From Acrocarpospora catenulata (lineage in GTDB: Bacteria > Actinomycetota > Actinomycetes > Streptosporangiales > Streptosporangiaceae): 64,000 bases of DNA. The stretch is from contig NZ_JAHCST010000003.1 in the NCBI RefSeq assembly GCF_018476525.1, positions 124,001 to 188,000 of the forward strand. Direction: 5' to 3'. Positions 8,543 through 16,941 of the stretch are shown piece after piece (the first letter of the stretch is position 1; each line of letters opens with the position of its first letter). A program made the position numbers and the translations under genes. The notes beneath the pieces were generated by a model. The model was given only the letters and a program-made list of their open reading frames with translations. It did no database searches and had not been told where the DNA came from.

Positions 8543-9537
8543 AGGATGAGGTGGCTGTCGCCGAACTCGTGCCAGAGGTAGCCCTCCGCCAGCGCCGCCT
8601 GGTAGGAGCGCGTCAGCAGTTCGGTTCCGGCGATGGCCGACAGCATCAGCAGGTGGGTGGAACGCGGTTCGTGCAGGCCGGTGATCAGTCCGTCCACCGC
8701 GCGTACGCCTTCGGCCGGGGTGACCAGGTGGGTGGTCCAGCCCGAGCGGGGACGGATCCGGCCGTCCTGGGCGGCGGTTTCCAGGGCGCGGACCACGGTG
8801 GTGCCCACGGCGATCACCCTGCCTCCTTCTGAGCGGGTGAGCTCGACCAGGTTCGCGGTGCGGGCGGGGACGGTGAAGCGTTCCGCGTACGGGGGTTCGT
8901 CGTGTTCGGGGGAGGCCACCCCCGTGTGCAGCGTGATGGGGGCCACGCTGACGCCACGGGCGACCAGGCGGGTGACCAGGTCGGGGGTGAACGGGCGGCC
9001 CGCGCTGGGCATCTCGGCGCTGCCGGGTTCGACGCCGAAGGCGGTCTGGTAGGCGTCCAGTGGCCAGTCCCTGGCCACGTAGGAGTAGCGGATGGCGGTG
9101 CCGTACCGGGACAGGTAGGCGGGGACCTCGCGGTCGAGGCGGGCCCGCCAGAGGCGGGGAGTGTGGGGGGCGATCAGGCGCAGGGTGGCCCGGCCGGGGA
9201 GGGGCAGCCATTCGCCGGGGGCGCCGCCGGAGTAGGGCTCGGTGGCGGTGGCTGTTCTGCGGCGGAGTTCGACCAGCCACTCGCCGGAGGGCAGCTCGGT
9301 GGAGAAGTGCACGGCCAGCCGGTCAAGGCGGACGGCCGCGGGCAGGGTGGCCGAGTTGTTGACCACCAGCAGGTCGCCGGGGGCGAGCAGTTCGGGCAGT
9401 TCGGCGAAGGTGTGGTGGGTGATCTCGCCGGTGGCCCGGCGGGAGACCAGCAGCCGGACCGCGTCCCTGGCCAGCCCCCTGGCCTCGGGCGGTTCGTGCG
9501 CCTCCAGCACGCGCGGGATCGCGAAGTCGACGCTCAC
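8539..9537 (-). CDS. S-adenosylmethionine:tRNA ribosyltransferase-isomerase (QueA-like)
   Basis: A 332-residue protein matching QueA over its whole length: the DFAIPRVLEAHEPPEARGLARDAVRLLV N-terminal domain (cited in part), then PGDLLVVNNSATLPA, FTPDLVTRLVARGV, and the C-terminal HEPRSTHLLMLSAIAG. QueA transfers and isomerises the ribosyl group of SAM onto preQ1-modified tRNA to give epoxyqueuosine. No other queuosine gene is visible here, so its role in this organism is uncertain. The GTG start overlaps the stop of the SDR gene (GTGA), making a two-gene operon. Confidence 0.85.
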   Translation of the reverse strand: MSVDFAIPRVLEAHEPPEARGLARDAVRLLVSRRATGEITHHTFAELPELLAPGDLLVVNNSATLPAAVRLDRLAVHFSTELPSGEWLVELRRRTATATEPYSGGAPGEWLPLPGRATLRLIAPHTPRLWRARLDREVPAYLSRYGTAIRYSYVARDWPLDAYQTAFGVEPGSAEMPSAGRPFTPDLVTRLVARGVSVAPITLHTGVASPEHDEPPYAERFTVPARTANLVELTRSEGGRVIAVGTTVVRALETAAQDGRIRPRSGWTTHLVTPAEGVRAVDGLITGLHEPRSTHLLMLSAIAGTELLTRSYQAALAEGYLWHEFGDSHLIL

Positions 9538-10190
9538 GCCAGGCCGTCCCTGGTGAAGCGGCCACTGGCCGGGCGGCGGGCGGTCAGCCGGACCAGCGCG
9601 GCGGCGACCACCTCCGGAGGGTCGGCCTGGGCCGCCTCCGCCGCGCCGATCGCCTCGGCGAGCATCTGGGTCCGCATCTCGCCCGGGTCCACCCACCAGA
9701 CCGCGACCTCGGGCTCCTCGGCGGCCAGCACGTGGGAGAGCTGTTCCAGCGCGGCCTTGGTGGCGCCGTACCCGCCCCAGCCCTCGTACGCCTCCACGGC
9801 CGCGTCCGAGGAGATGTTGAGCAGGGCGCCTTTGCGGCGGCGCAGCACGGGCAGGGTGGCCTGGATCAACCCGAGCGGCGCGAGCACGTTCGTCTCGACC
9901 AGCTCGCGCAGCGCGGGGAGGGGGTAGTCGGCCAGCGCCGGCATCGGCCCAAGACCGCTGGCGTTGTTCACCAGCAGATCCAGGTCGGGTACGGCCGCCG
10001 CCAGCCGGTCCCGGTGCGCCGGATCGCCGACGTCCCCGGGGATGGCGGTGGCCCCGAGCGCGTCGGCGACCGCCTGAAGCTCACCGGCCCCGCGTGCGGT
10101 GAGCGTCAGGCGCCACCCGTCGGCGGCCAGCGCTTCGGCGAGCGCCCGGCCGAGCCCACGGGACGCGCCGGTGATCAGTGCGTGGTTCAT
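9534..10190 (-). CDS. Short-chain dehydrogenase/reductase
   Basis: A 218-residue classical SDR. Cofactor motif ITGASRGLGRAL (residues 6-17), NNASG after beta-4, catalytic serine in ISSDAAVEAYEGWGGYGATKAAL with the Tyr-x-x-x-Lys pair YGATK (sequence cited in two parts), and a short C-terminal tail. It probably reduces or oxidises a small carbonyl or alcohol with NAD(P)H; the substrate is unknown. A GGAGG site lies 7 bases before the ATG. It heads the operon with the QueA-like gene, to which it is translationally coupled. Confidence 0.88.
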   Translation of the reverse strand: MNHALITGASRGLGRALAEALAADGWRLTLTARGAGELQAVADALGATAIPGDVGDPAHRDRLAAAVPDLDLLVNNASGLGPMPALADYPLPALRELVETNVLAPLGLIQATLPVLRRRKGALLNISSDAAVEAYEGWGGYGATKAALEQLSHVLAAEEPEVAVWWVDPGEMRTQMLAEAIGAAEAAQADPPEVVAAALVRLTARRPASGRFTRDGLA

Positions 10191-10310
10191 TTCGGACCTC
10201 CGGTGCGAGTAACGGGTGGACTCTCACGCTAGGAAGGCGGCCCTACCCCCGGCATCGGACGGAAGGCCGGGTCAGGGCGGGTTCATCGGCCTAGGACGGT
10301 GGACCGAATC

Positions 10311-10323
10311 GCACTGTCAGTGC
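10311..10323. promoter_or_regulatory. Palindrome upstream of the two-component operon
   Basis: GCACTG-T-CAGTGC is a 13-base perfect palindrome 38 bases before the kinase ATG. A TAGAGT hexamer (10331-10336) that could be a -10 box follows 7 bases later. It is a candidate binding site for the response regulator or another protein; function not shown. Confidence 0.45.
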
Positions 10324-10360
10324 CGGGACCTAGAGTGATGAGCGACCGGGGGTGAGGAGC

Positions 10361-11494
10361 ATGGTGGACGAGGACGCGCGGGACGCGGTGCTGCACGCGG
10401 TCAGCTCCGCCGTGCTCGCGGTCACCCGCCACCTGTCCGCCCGTGAGGTGCTCCAGGTCATCGTGCGCTCCGCCGCCCGCCTGCTCGACGCCCGCTACGC
10501 GGCGCTCGGCGTGCCCGACGACCAGGGCGCGTTCGCGGAGTTCGTGGCCGAGGGCATCTCCGACGAGCAGTGGGAGGCGATCGGCCCGACCCCGAGGCAA
10601 CACGGCATGCTGGGCGCGATGCTCCGCGAGGGCGCCCCCGTGCGCCTGCCCGACCTGCGGCGCGACCCCCGGTTCGAGTGGTGGCCCAAGGCCCACCCGG
10701 TGCTCAAGGACTTCCTGGGCGTGCCGATCGTGGACGGCGAGCAGGTGCTCGGCATCATCTTCCTGGCCAACAAGCGCACGCCCGGCGGGTTCACGGCTGC
10801 CGACGAGGAACTGCTCACCCTGTTCGCCGCGCACGCCGCGATCGCGCTCACCAACGCCCGGCTCTACGAGCGCAGCCGCGAGCTGACCGTGATCGAGGAG
10901 CGCACCCGGATGGCCAGGGAGCTGCACGACGCGGTCACCCAGAAGCTGTTCTCGCTCCGCCTCACCGCCCAGGCCGCCGCCGCCCTGCTGGCCACCCATC
11001 CGGAGCGGGCGGCCCGCGAGCTCGACCAGGTGCAGCGCCTGGCGGGGGAGGCGCTGGCCGAGCTGCGCGCGGTGATCGTCGAGCTCCGCCCCGCCGAGCT
11101 GGACCGGCACGGCCTGGTGGAGACCCTGCGCAAGCACGTCGCCCTGCTCGACCGGCTGCACCCGGTGGAGCTGACCTTCACCCTGGACGGCGCCCTCCCG
11201 CGCGAGCTGCCCGAGGCCGCCGAGCTGGCCGTGCTCCGGGTGGCCCAGGAGGCCCTGCACAACGCCGTCCGCCACGCCGAGTCCTGCACCATCCAGGTGC
11301 GGCTCACGCCCACCGGCCGCCACCTGGTGCTGGAGATCATCGACGACGGGAAGGGGTTCGACCTGGTGGACGCCGAATCACGCGGGCTCGGCCTGGCCTC
11401 GATGCGCGAGCGCGCGCTGTCGGCCGGGGGCTCCTTCGAGGTGGCCGGGAACCCTCCGGGCGGCACGGTGGTCCGGCTGGTGGTGCCGGCATGA
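10361..11494 (+). CDS. GAF-domain sensor histidine kinase (HisKA_3/NarL class)
   Basis: A 377-residue kinase without membrane segments. An N-terminal GAF domain (about 20-165) ends in a helix that leads into the HisKA_3 dimerisation domain with the phosphoacceptor motif RMARELHDAVTQKLFSLR (His189). The HATPase domain has ALHNAVRHAES (N box), IDDGKGFD (G1) and GLGLASMRER (G2). It resembles the cytoplasmic DevS/LiaS-like kinases of actinobacteria and would phosphorylate the coupled regulator. An upstream in-frame GTG (10352) and a following GTG (10364) are alternative starts because the GAGGAG motif is very close. Confidence 0.92.
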   Translation: MVDEDARDAVLHAVSSAVLAVTRHLSAREVLQVIVRSAARLLDARYAALGVPDDQGAFAEFVAEGISDEQWEAIGPTPRQHGMLGAMLREGAPVRLPDLRRDPRFEWWPKAHPVLKDFLGVPIVDGEQVLGIIFLANKRTPGGFTAADEELLTLFAAHAAIALTNARLYERSRELTVIEERTRMARELHDAVTQKLFSLRLTAQAAAALLATHPERAARELDQVQRLAGEALAELRAVIVELRPAELDRHGLVETLRKHVALLDRLHPVELTFTLDGALPRELPEAAELAVLRVAQEALHNAVRHAESCTIQVRLTPTGRHLVLEIIDDGKGFDLVDAESRGLGLASMRERALSAGGSFEVAGNPPGGTVVRLVVPA

Positions 11495-12132
11495 TCCGGG
11501 TGCTGATCGCCGACGATCACCCGATCGTGCGCCAGGGGCTGCGCACGTTCCTGGCGGTCCAGGGCGACATCGAGGTGGTCGGCGAGGCCGCCGACGGCGC
11601 CGAGGCGGTGGCGCTGGCCGGTGAGCTCGCCCCCGACGTGCTCCTGCTCGACCTGAAGATGCCCGGTCTGGACGGTCTGGGCGCGCTCACCGAGCTGTCG
11701 GCCCGGCGGATCCAGGTGCGCGCGATCGTGCTCACCTCGGTGACCGACCGGGCGGACGTGGCGCCCGCGATGCGCGCGGGTGCGGCCGGTTTCCTTTACA
11801 AGGACGTGGATCCGCCCGCGCTGGCGCAGGCGATCAGGGCCGTGCACGGCGGCCAGGTGCTGCTGGCGCCGGAGGCTGCCGACGCCATGCTGGCCGGTCC
11901 CGCGGCCGACCGCCGCCCGGACCCGCCGCCCACGCCGGTGCTGCTCACCGAGCGCGAGCGGGAGGTGCTGGGGCTGATCGCGGGCGGCCGGTCCAACCGG
12001 GAGATCGCCCGCGAGCTGCACGTGGCGGAGAAGACGGTCAAGACCCACGTCTCCAACGTGCTGATGAAGCTGGGCGTACAGGACCGCACCCAGGCGGCCC
12101 TGTACGCGGTGCGTCACGGGCTGGCGCAGTAA
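11491..12132 (+). CDS. NarL/LuxR-family response regulator
   Basis: A 213-residue two-component regulator. The receiver domain (1-120) shows acidic pocket DD at residues 8-9, phosphoacceptor Asp54 in LLLDLKMPG, and the conserved Lys in FLYKD. A Pro-rich linker leads to the LuxR-type HTH, with LTEREREVLGLIAGGRSNRE (about 150-169) and KTVKTHVSNVLMKLGV. The start overlaps the kinase stop (ATGA), giving one coupled module. The regulated genes are not evident here, although a palindrome before the operon is a candidate autoregulatory site. Confidence 0.94.
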   Translation: MIRVLIADDHPIVRQGLRTFLAVQGDIEVVGEAADGAEAVALAGELAPDVLLLDLKMPGLDGLGALTELSARRIQVRAIVLTSVTDRADVAPAMRAGAAGFLYKDVDPPALAQAIRAVHGGQVLLAPEAADAMLAGPAADRRPDPPPTPVLLTEREREVLGLIAGGRSNREIARELHVAEKTVKTHVSNVLMKLGVQDRTQAALYAVRHGLAQ

Positions 12133-12135
12133 GGG

Positions 12136-12804
12136 TCAGGTGCCCTTCTTGCGGTTCCGGTCGGGGGTGCGGTCGGCCTTGGGGCGCGGGGGCGGCGGCA
12201 CGTACACCCGGGAGCCGGGGGCGATGATCTTGGTCTTCACCGTGCGGGTGGTGATCCAGCCGTCGATGCCGAGCTCCTTGAGCTGCCGCTTGTCCAGGTT
12301 CTCCGCGCCGGTCGGCACGTCGTAGGTGATCGCGCCCAGCTTGGCGGTGGCGGTCCCCCGGGTGCCCTTGAGCAGGGTGATCTGGATGGTCAGCCAGGTG
12401 CTGCTGACCTGCCCCTGGTCGGGGTCGACGTCCTTGTCCGGGTAGAGGATGGGCGGCGGCCAGCACCAGAACTCCCGGCCCTCCCAGAAGCAGTCGGTGC
12501 CCTTCGGCCCGCCCCATTTCAGCTTGGTCACGATGCCCTTGGGCAGGATGCCGCCGATGTAGTAGTAGTCGGCGCTGTGCGGCCCCAGATTGGTGATCTG
12601 GAAGCTGTAGGTGATCTTCCCCCCGGCCTTCACCTTCTTCGGGTAGCTCACGTTGTGGATCTTGAAGTTCGCGTAAGGCGCCCGCTTGGTGGCCGCCGGG
12701 GCCGCCGCCGGAGCGGCTGCCGGAGCCGCCGCGGCGGCCGGAACGGTGACCGCGAACGGTGCTAAGAGCGTGAGCCCCGCGAGCATGCCGGACATACGGC
12801 GCAT
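12136..12804 (-). CDS. Secreted DUF11-like protein
   Basis: A 222-residue exported protein. It has a signal peptide with hydrophobic core MLAGLTLLAPFAVTV and an Ala/Pro-rich stretch after the likely AAA cleavage area. A beta-rich domain follows, starting near FKIHNVSYPKKVKAGGKITY and ITNLGPHSADYYYIGGILPK. The phrase 'TNLGPHSAD' is typical of DUF11-type beta-sandwich repeats of actinobacterial surface proteins. The tail (about 200-222) is strongly basic. It could bind cell-wall polymers, but no catalytic motif is visible. Its stop lies 3 bases from the convergent response-regulator stop. Confidence 0.72.
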   Translation of the reverse strand: MRRMSGMLAGLTLLAPFAVTVPAAAAAPAAAPAAAPAATKRAPYANFKIHNVSYPKKVKAGGKITYSFQITNLGPHSADYYYIGGILPKGIVTKLKWGGPKGTDCFWEGREFWCWPPPILYPDKDVDPDQGQVSSTWLTIQITLLKGTRGTATAKLGAITYDVPTGAENLDKRQLKELGIDGWITTRTVKTKIIAPGSRVYVPPPPRPKADRTPDRNRKKGT

Positions 12805-12951
12805 GGAGTCTCCGTAGAACGAGTCATGGTAATCCCCGATTTCTCAGATGATTATGACTTCGCAACCGCCTGACTCAAGAACCGGGATCTTCCCTTACTA
12901 GAATCTTCCCCCGTAAATTGGATCTTTCGGGGTGATGGGGGGGAGCTCGAC

Positions 12952-15279
12952 GTGCCGCTGACCCAACCGCTCCGCCCGGGAGATCCGGCCACGCTCGGGG
13001 CGTACCGGGTGACCGGCCGCCTCGGGGAGGGCGCCCAGGGCGTGGTGTACGCGGGCACCGGCCCGGACGGCACCGCCGTGGCGATCAAGCTGCTCCGGGC
13101 CAGGATCGGCGAGGGCGCGGTCACCGACGCCGACGGGTTCCTCCGTGAGATCGCCGCCGCCCGCCGGGTGGCCCAGTTCTGCACCGCCCAGGTGCTGGAC
13201 GCCTCGATGGACGGGGAACATCCGTACATCGTCAGCGAGCTGGTCGACGGGGTCTCGCTGCAACGGGTGGTGCGGGAGGAGGGGCCGCGCCGGGACGGCG
13301 CGCTCTACCGGCTGGCGGTGGGCACCATCACCGCGCTGGCCGCGATCCACCGGGCCGGGATCGTGCACCGCGACTTCAAGCCGAGCAACGTGCTGCTCGG
13401 GGCGGACGGGCCCCGCGTGATCGACTTCGGCATCTCGCGGGCGCTGGACTCCTCGGTGACGCTCTCCAGCGGGGTGGTGGGCACGCCCGCGTACATGTCG
13501 CCTGAGCAGATCGCCGCGCAGCGGGTGGGGCCGCCGTCGGACATGTTCAGCTGGGCGGTCACCATGATCTACGCGGCCACCGGGGTGCCCGCGTTCGGCG
13601 TGGACAGCCTGCCCGCCGTGATCTACCGGGTGATCAACGACGAGCCGGACGTCTCGAAGATCCCCGAACGGCTCCGGCCGCTGGTGCAGTCCTGCCTGGC
13701 CAAGAACCAGGACGAGCGGCCAACCGCGGCGGAGGCCCTGTTCTCGCTGCTCGACCAGCAGGCCACGGACTCCCCGAGGCCCGCACCGGCGGCGAGCGGC
13801 GCCCCGGCCATGGAGATCGATCTGGACCGCTCGATGAGCGCCGGTCTCCGGGTCGCCGCGACCGACTCCCTACCGCCGACCCCCTCACCGGCTCCGGTCA
13901 ATCCCTTCGCCTCGCCCTCCTACGACCCGGAGGCCGAGGACTCGGTCACGATCCAGGCCAGGCGTCCCGAGCCGTTATCGCCGCCCCCGCCTCCGCCGCC
14001 TCCACCCCCGCTGCCGCCGGTCTTCCTCCCGGACAACGGGGAACAGCCGCCCAGGAAACGGGCGGGGCTGGTCACCGGGGCGCTGGTCGGCGCGGTCGCG
14101 CTGGCGGTGACCGCGCTGCTGGTGGTGCCCGCCCTGGTCGACGGGGACAAGAAGGCCCAGCAGGCACAGTCCACGCCGATGGTCTCCTCCTCGGGCATCG
14201 TCGTGCCCGCCCCCGGCGTGTCGAACACGACCGATCCGGTCGCCTCCCCGTCGCCGACCATCGAGAAACCCGGGCCGATCAGCGCCGCCACCGCGCCCCC
14301 GACCCTCGGCAAGGAGATCGGCAAGCCCCTCTCCGGCCACCGAGGGGCCGTGTACTCCGTCACCGGGGCGACGGTCGGCGACACCCCCGTGCTGGTCTCC
14401 ACCGGCACCGACCGCCAGGTACGCCTCTGGAACGCCGACACCCGCAAGCCTATGGGCAAGGCCATGACCGGCCACGGCGACGAGGTGTACGCGGTGGCCG
14501 CCGCCACCGTCAGCGGCCGCCCCCTGGCCGTGACCGGCAGCCGTGACGGCACCATCCGCGTCTGGGACCTGAAGAAACGCAAACCCGTCGGCGGCGCGCT
14601 GTACGGCCACAGCAACGCCGTCTACACGGTGGCCATCGGCAAGGTCGGCAGCCGCTGGGTGGCCGCCTCCGGCGGCGTGGACGGCCGCATCCGCCTCTGG
14701 GACCTGAAGAAGCGCAAGCCCATCGGCCGGGCCATCAACGCCCACCGGGATGTGATCAACTGGCTGGCCTTCGGTGACCTGAACGGCACGCCGATCATCG
14801 TCTCGGCCAGCGAGGACCGCACCCTCCGGGTCTGGAACGCCAAGACCCGCAAGGCCGTCGGCAAGGCGTTCCGCGACCACAAGAAGCCGGTCTACTCGGT
14901 CACCACCGGCGACTTCTCCGGGTTCGACATCGTGGCCTCCGGCGGCCGGGACAACAAGATCCGCATCTGGGACCCGAAGACCGGCAAGGCCATCCAGAAG
15001 ACCCTCACCGGGCACAAGGGCACCGTGTACTCGCTGGCCTTCGCCAAGGTGAACAACGAGTACCCGATCCTGGTCTCCGGCAGCACCGACGGCACCATCC
15101 GCCTGTGGGACCTGCGCGCCTTCAAGGCCATCGGCAAGCCGGTCAAGGCCCACAAGGGCGGCGTCTTCTCGGTGGCCGTGGTCGAGGTGGACGGCCGGCC
15201 GGTGATCGTGTCAGCGGGGAAGGACCGGCGGCTGAAGGAATGGCGCCTGGAGGGCGTGGACCTTGTCCAAGCGTCGTGA
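12952..15279 (+). CDS. Membrane Ser/Thr protein kinase with extracellular WD40 propeller
   Basis: A 775-residue receptor-like kinase. The PknB-type kinase domain (about 14-270) has GEGAQGVVY, Lys46 in VAIK, HRDFKPSN with Asp141, and DFG 158-160. A Pro-rich linker with a run of prolines (about 344-356) precedes one membrane helix (about 371-396). The outside part (about 450-775) contains seven repeats of the WD40 type, each with a GH ... W[DN] pattern such as SGSTDGTIRLWD. It should be a seven-bladed propeller sensing or scaffolding outside the cell. The GTG start follows GGGGGGGAG. Confidence 0.92.
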   Translation: MPLTQPLRPGDPATLGAYRVTGRLGEGAQGVVYAGTGPDGTAVAIKLLRARIGEGAVTDADGFLREIAAARRVAQFCTAQVLDASMDGEHPYIVSELVDGVSLQRVVREEGPRRDGALYRLAVGTITALAAIHRAGIVHRDFKPSNVLLGADGPRVIDFGISRALDSSVTLSSGVVGTPAYMSPEQIAAQRVGPPSDMFSWAVTMIYAATGVPAFGVDSLPAVIYRVINDEPDVSKIPERLRPLVQSCLAKNQDERPTAAEALFSLLDQQATDSPRPAPAASGAPAMEIDLDRSMSAGLRVAATDSLPPTPSPAPVNPFASPSYDPEAEDSVTIQARRPEPLSPPPPPPPPPPLPPVFLPDNGEQPPRKRAGLVTGALVGAVALAVTALLVVPALVDGDKKAQQAQSTPMVSSSGIVVPAPGVSNTTDPVASPSPTIEKPGPISAATAPPTLGKEIGKPLSGHRGAVYSVTGATVGDTPVLVSTGTDRQVRLWNADTRKPMGKAMTGHGDEVYAVAAATVSGRPLAVTGSRDGTIRVWDLKKRKPVGGALYGHSNAVYTVAIGKVGSRWVAASGGVDGRIRLWDLKKRKPIGRAINAHRDVINWLAFGDLNGTPIIVSASEDRTLRVWNAKTRKAVGKAFRDHKKPVYSVTTGDFSGFDIVASGGRDNKIRIWDPKTGKAIQKTLTGHKGTVYSLAFAKVNNEYPILVSGSTDGTIRLWDLRAFKAIGKPVKAHKGGVFSVAVVEVDGRPVIVSAGKDRRLKEWRLEGVDLVQAS

Positions 15280-15304
15280 TCAGTGCGTTCTGATCAGTGC
15301 GTTC
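15277..15304. repeat. Perfect 14-base tandem duplication spanning two convergent stop codons
   Basis: TGATCAGTGCGTTC is repeated twice head to tail (15277-15290, 15291-15304). The first copy begins with the kinase TGA. The second copy contains the minus-strand TGA of the convergent gene (15294-15296). A slipped-strand duplication is the simplest origin. Confidence 0.85.
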
Positions 15305-16076
15305 TGAGCTCGTCGATGGCGTGATGGGCGGCCACCCTGGCCCGCCGCACCGCCCGGTCGAGTTCCCGCAGAGCCTCCGCGCGTGCGGCGAGCTGGCCGG
15401 AGGTGAGGCCGCGCTCCTCGGCCAGCCGGAGGGCCAGGGCCAGCCGGGCGGTCAGCGCGCCCAGCCGGTGCGCCCGCCCGGGATAGCCGGGGGCCAGCGC
15501 CTCGGCCGCGCCGTCCAGCGACGGGAAACCCTGCTCGGGGCCGTGCACGCCGGTCAGCACCTCGGTGGCCGAGCGCATGGTCAAGGTCAGCGCCCGCTCG
15601 GCCTCGGCCAGCTGCGGCACGTCGGCGTCGGCGGAGGCGGCGGCCATGCTCACCCAGCGCACCCCCGAGTACGACGACCCCCGCTGGTCGGCCGTCGGCA
15701 CCAGACCCACCCGCCGACCGGCCAGCACGGCGATGGCCGCCTGCCCGGCCGCCACGGCCTCGCGGGTGAACGCGGGCGGGCCGGTCAGCCCGAGCGGGTC
15801 GCCGGGCGCGGGCAGCGCCAGCCGGAACCCGGCCAGCCCCTCGCCGCGCAGCTCGGCCAGGAATCCCCGTAGCGGCACGTCGGTGAGCTGGGCGATCGGC
15901 TCGGGATCGAGCAGAGTGGAGGCCGCCACGGCCGCCGGCACGGCCACCAGTTGCGGGCCCGCGGCGCGTTCCAGCCGGTCCACGGCCTCGTCCAGCCCGG
16001 TGTGCCCGGCCAACCAGGCGTTGCCCCAGGCGACGAGGGTGGCGGAGATCGGTGAATCGGTGCGCACCCGATCCAC
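15294..16076 (-). CDS. Conserved hypothetical actinobacterial protein
   Basis: I do not recognise a named family for this 260-residue, Ala/Leu-rich soluble protein. It has no signal peptide or clear membrane helix. The middle has AAGQAAIAVLAGRRVGLVPT and GSSYSGVRW, and the C-terminal half is helical with many Arg/Glu and could form a coiled coil. The GTG start is preceded by AGGGAG at 9 bases. It is divergently placed with the ABC ATPase gene at 16138, 61 bases away. Codon usage and the ribosome-binding site support a real gene. Confidence 0.7.
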   Translation of the reverse strand: MDRVRTDSPISATLVAWGNAWLAGHTGLDEAVDRLERAAGPQLVAVPAAVAASTLLDPEPIAQLTDVPLRGFLAELRGEGLAGFRLALPAPGDPLGLTGPPAFTREAVAAGQAAIAVLAGRRVGLVPTADQRGSSYSGVRWVSMAAASADADVPQLAEAERALTLTMRSATEVLTGVHGPEQGFPSLDGAAEALAPGYPGRAHRLGALTARLALALRLAEERGLTSGQLAARAEALRELDRAVRRARVAAHHAIDELRTH

Positions 16077-16137
16077 GATATGCGCTCTCCCTGCAATAGG
16101 TTTGGTCCCGAGCTACTCGTCATGAAGGGGGACTGTC

Positions 16138-16926
16138 GTGGGCGGTCAGGTGCTTCGGATGCGTGAGGTGGCCGTCCGGCGCGACGGCGCGGCGCTGCTG
16201 CGTGGCATCGACTGGACGGTCCGGGAGGACGAACGCTGGGTCGTGATCGGCCCCAACGGCGCGGGCAAGACGACGTTGCTCCAGGTGGCGGCGTCGTTGT
16301 TGTTTCCGACCGAGGGTTCGGTGGAGATCCTCGGCGAGCGTCTCGGGCAGACCGACGTCTTCGAGCTGCGGCCCAGGATCGGCCTGGCCAGCGCGGCCCT
16401 GGCCGAGCGGGTGCCGCCGGAGGAGAAGGTCATCGACCTGGTGCTGACCGCGTCGTACGCGATTCTCGGCCGCTGGACCGAGGAGTACGACTCGGGCGAC
16501 GTGACCCGCGCGGTGGAGCTGATCGACCAGCTCGGCTGCGCGCACCTGATCCGGCGCCGGTTCGGCACCCTCTCCGAGGGAGAGCGCAAACGGGTGCAGA
16601 TCGCCCGCGCGCTGATGCCCGACCCGGAACTGCTGCTGCTCGACGAGCCCGCCGCCGGGCTGGACGTGGCCGCCAGGGAGGACCTGGTCAGGCGCCTGTC
16701 CGCGCTGGCCCTGGACGACAGGTCGCCCACCATGGTGCTGGTCACCCACCACGTGGAGGAGGTCCCGGCCGGGTTCACCCACATCATGCTGCTCCGCCAC
16801 GGCGCGGTGGTGGCCCAGGGCCCACTGGAGCAGGTGATGACCGCCGACAACCTCACGGCCACCTTCGGCGTGCCACTCAGCCTGGACCGCGGTGCCACGG
16901 GCCGCTGGTACGCCCGGCCCAGCTAA
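16138..16926 (+). CDS. ABC transporter ATP-binding protein, orphan
   Basis: A 262-residue ABC ATPase with Walker A GPNGAGKTT (about 38-46), an unusual signature LSEGERKRVQ (about 142-151), Walker B LLLLDEPAAGLD and switch histidine VTHHVEEV. The LSEGERKR signature and late TFGVPLSLDR segment resemble ModF/iron-siderophore-type ATPases. No permease or binding-protein gene lies next to it, so its partner is elsewhere or it has a non-transport role. It starts with GTG after GGGGGA. Fifteen bases after its stop a 92-base palindromic element begins. Confidence 0.85.
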   Translation: MGGQVLRMREVAVRRDGAALLRGIDWTVREDERWVVIGPNGAGKTTLLQVAASLLFPTEGSVEILGERLGQTDVFELRPRIGLASAALAERVPPEEKVIDLVLTASYAILGRWTEEYDSGDVTRAVELIDQLGCAHLIRRRFGTLSEGERKRVQIARALMPDPELLLLDEPAAGLDVAAREDLVRRLSALALDDRSPTMVLVTHHVEEVPAGFTHIMLLRHGAVVAQGPLEQVMTADNLTATFGVPLSLDRGATGRWYARPS

Positions 16927-16941
16927 CAGTGGCCTTTCTTG

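Noticed and set aside
12136-15279. Biosynthetic gene cluster or lanthipeptide system around the kinase
   Set aside because: No synthase, cyclase or precursor-like peptide is nearby; the genes are regulatory or surface-related only.
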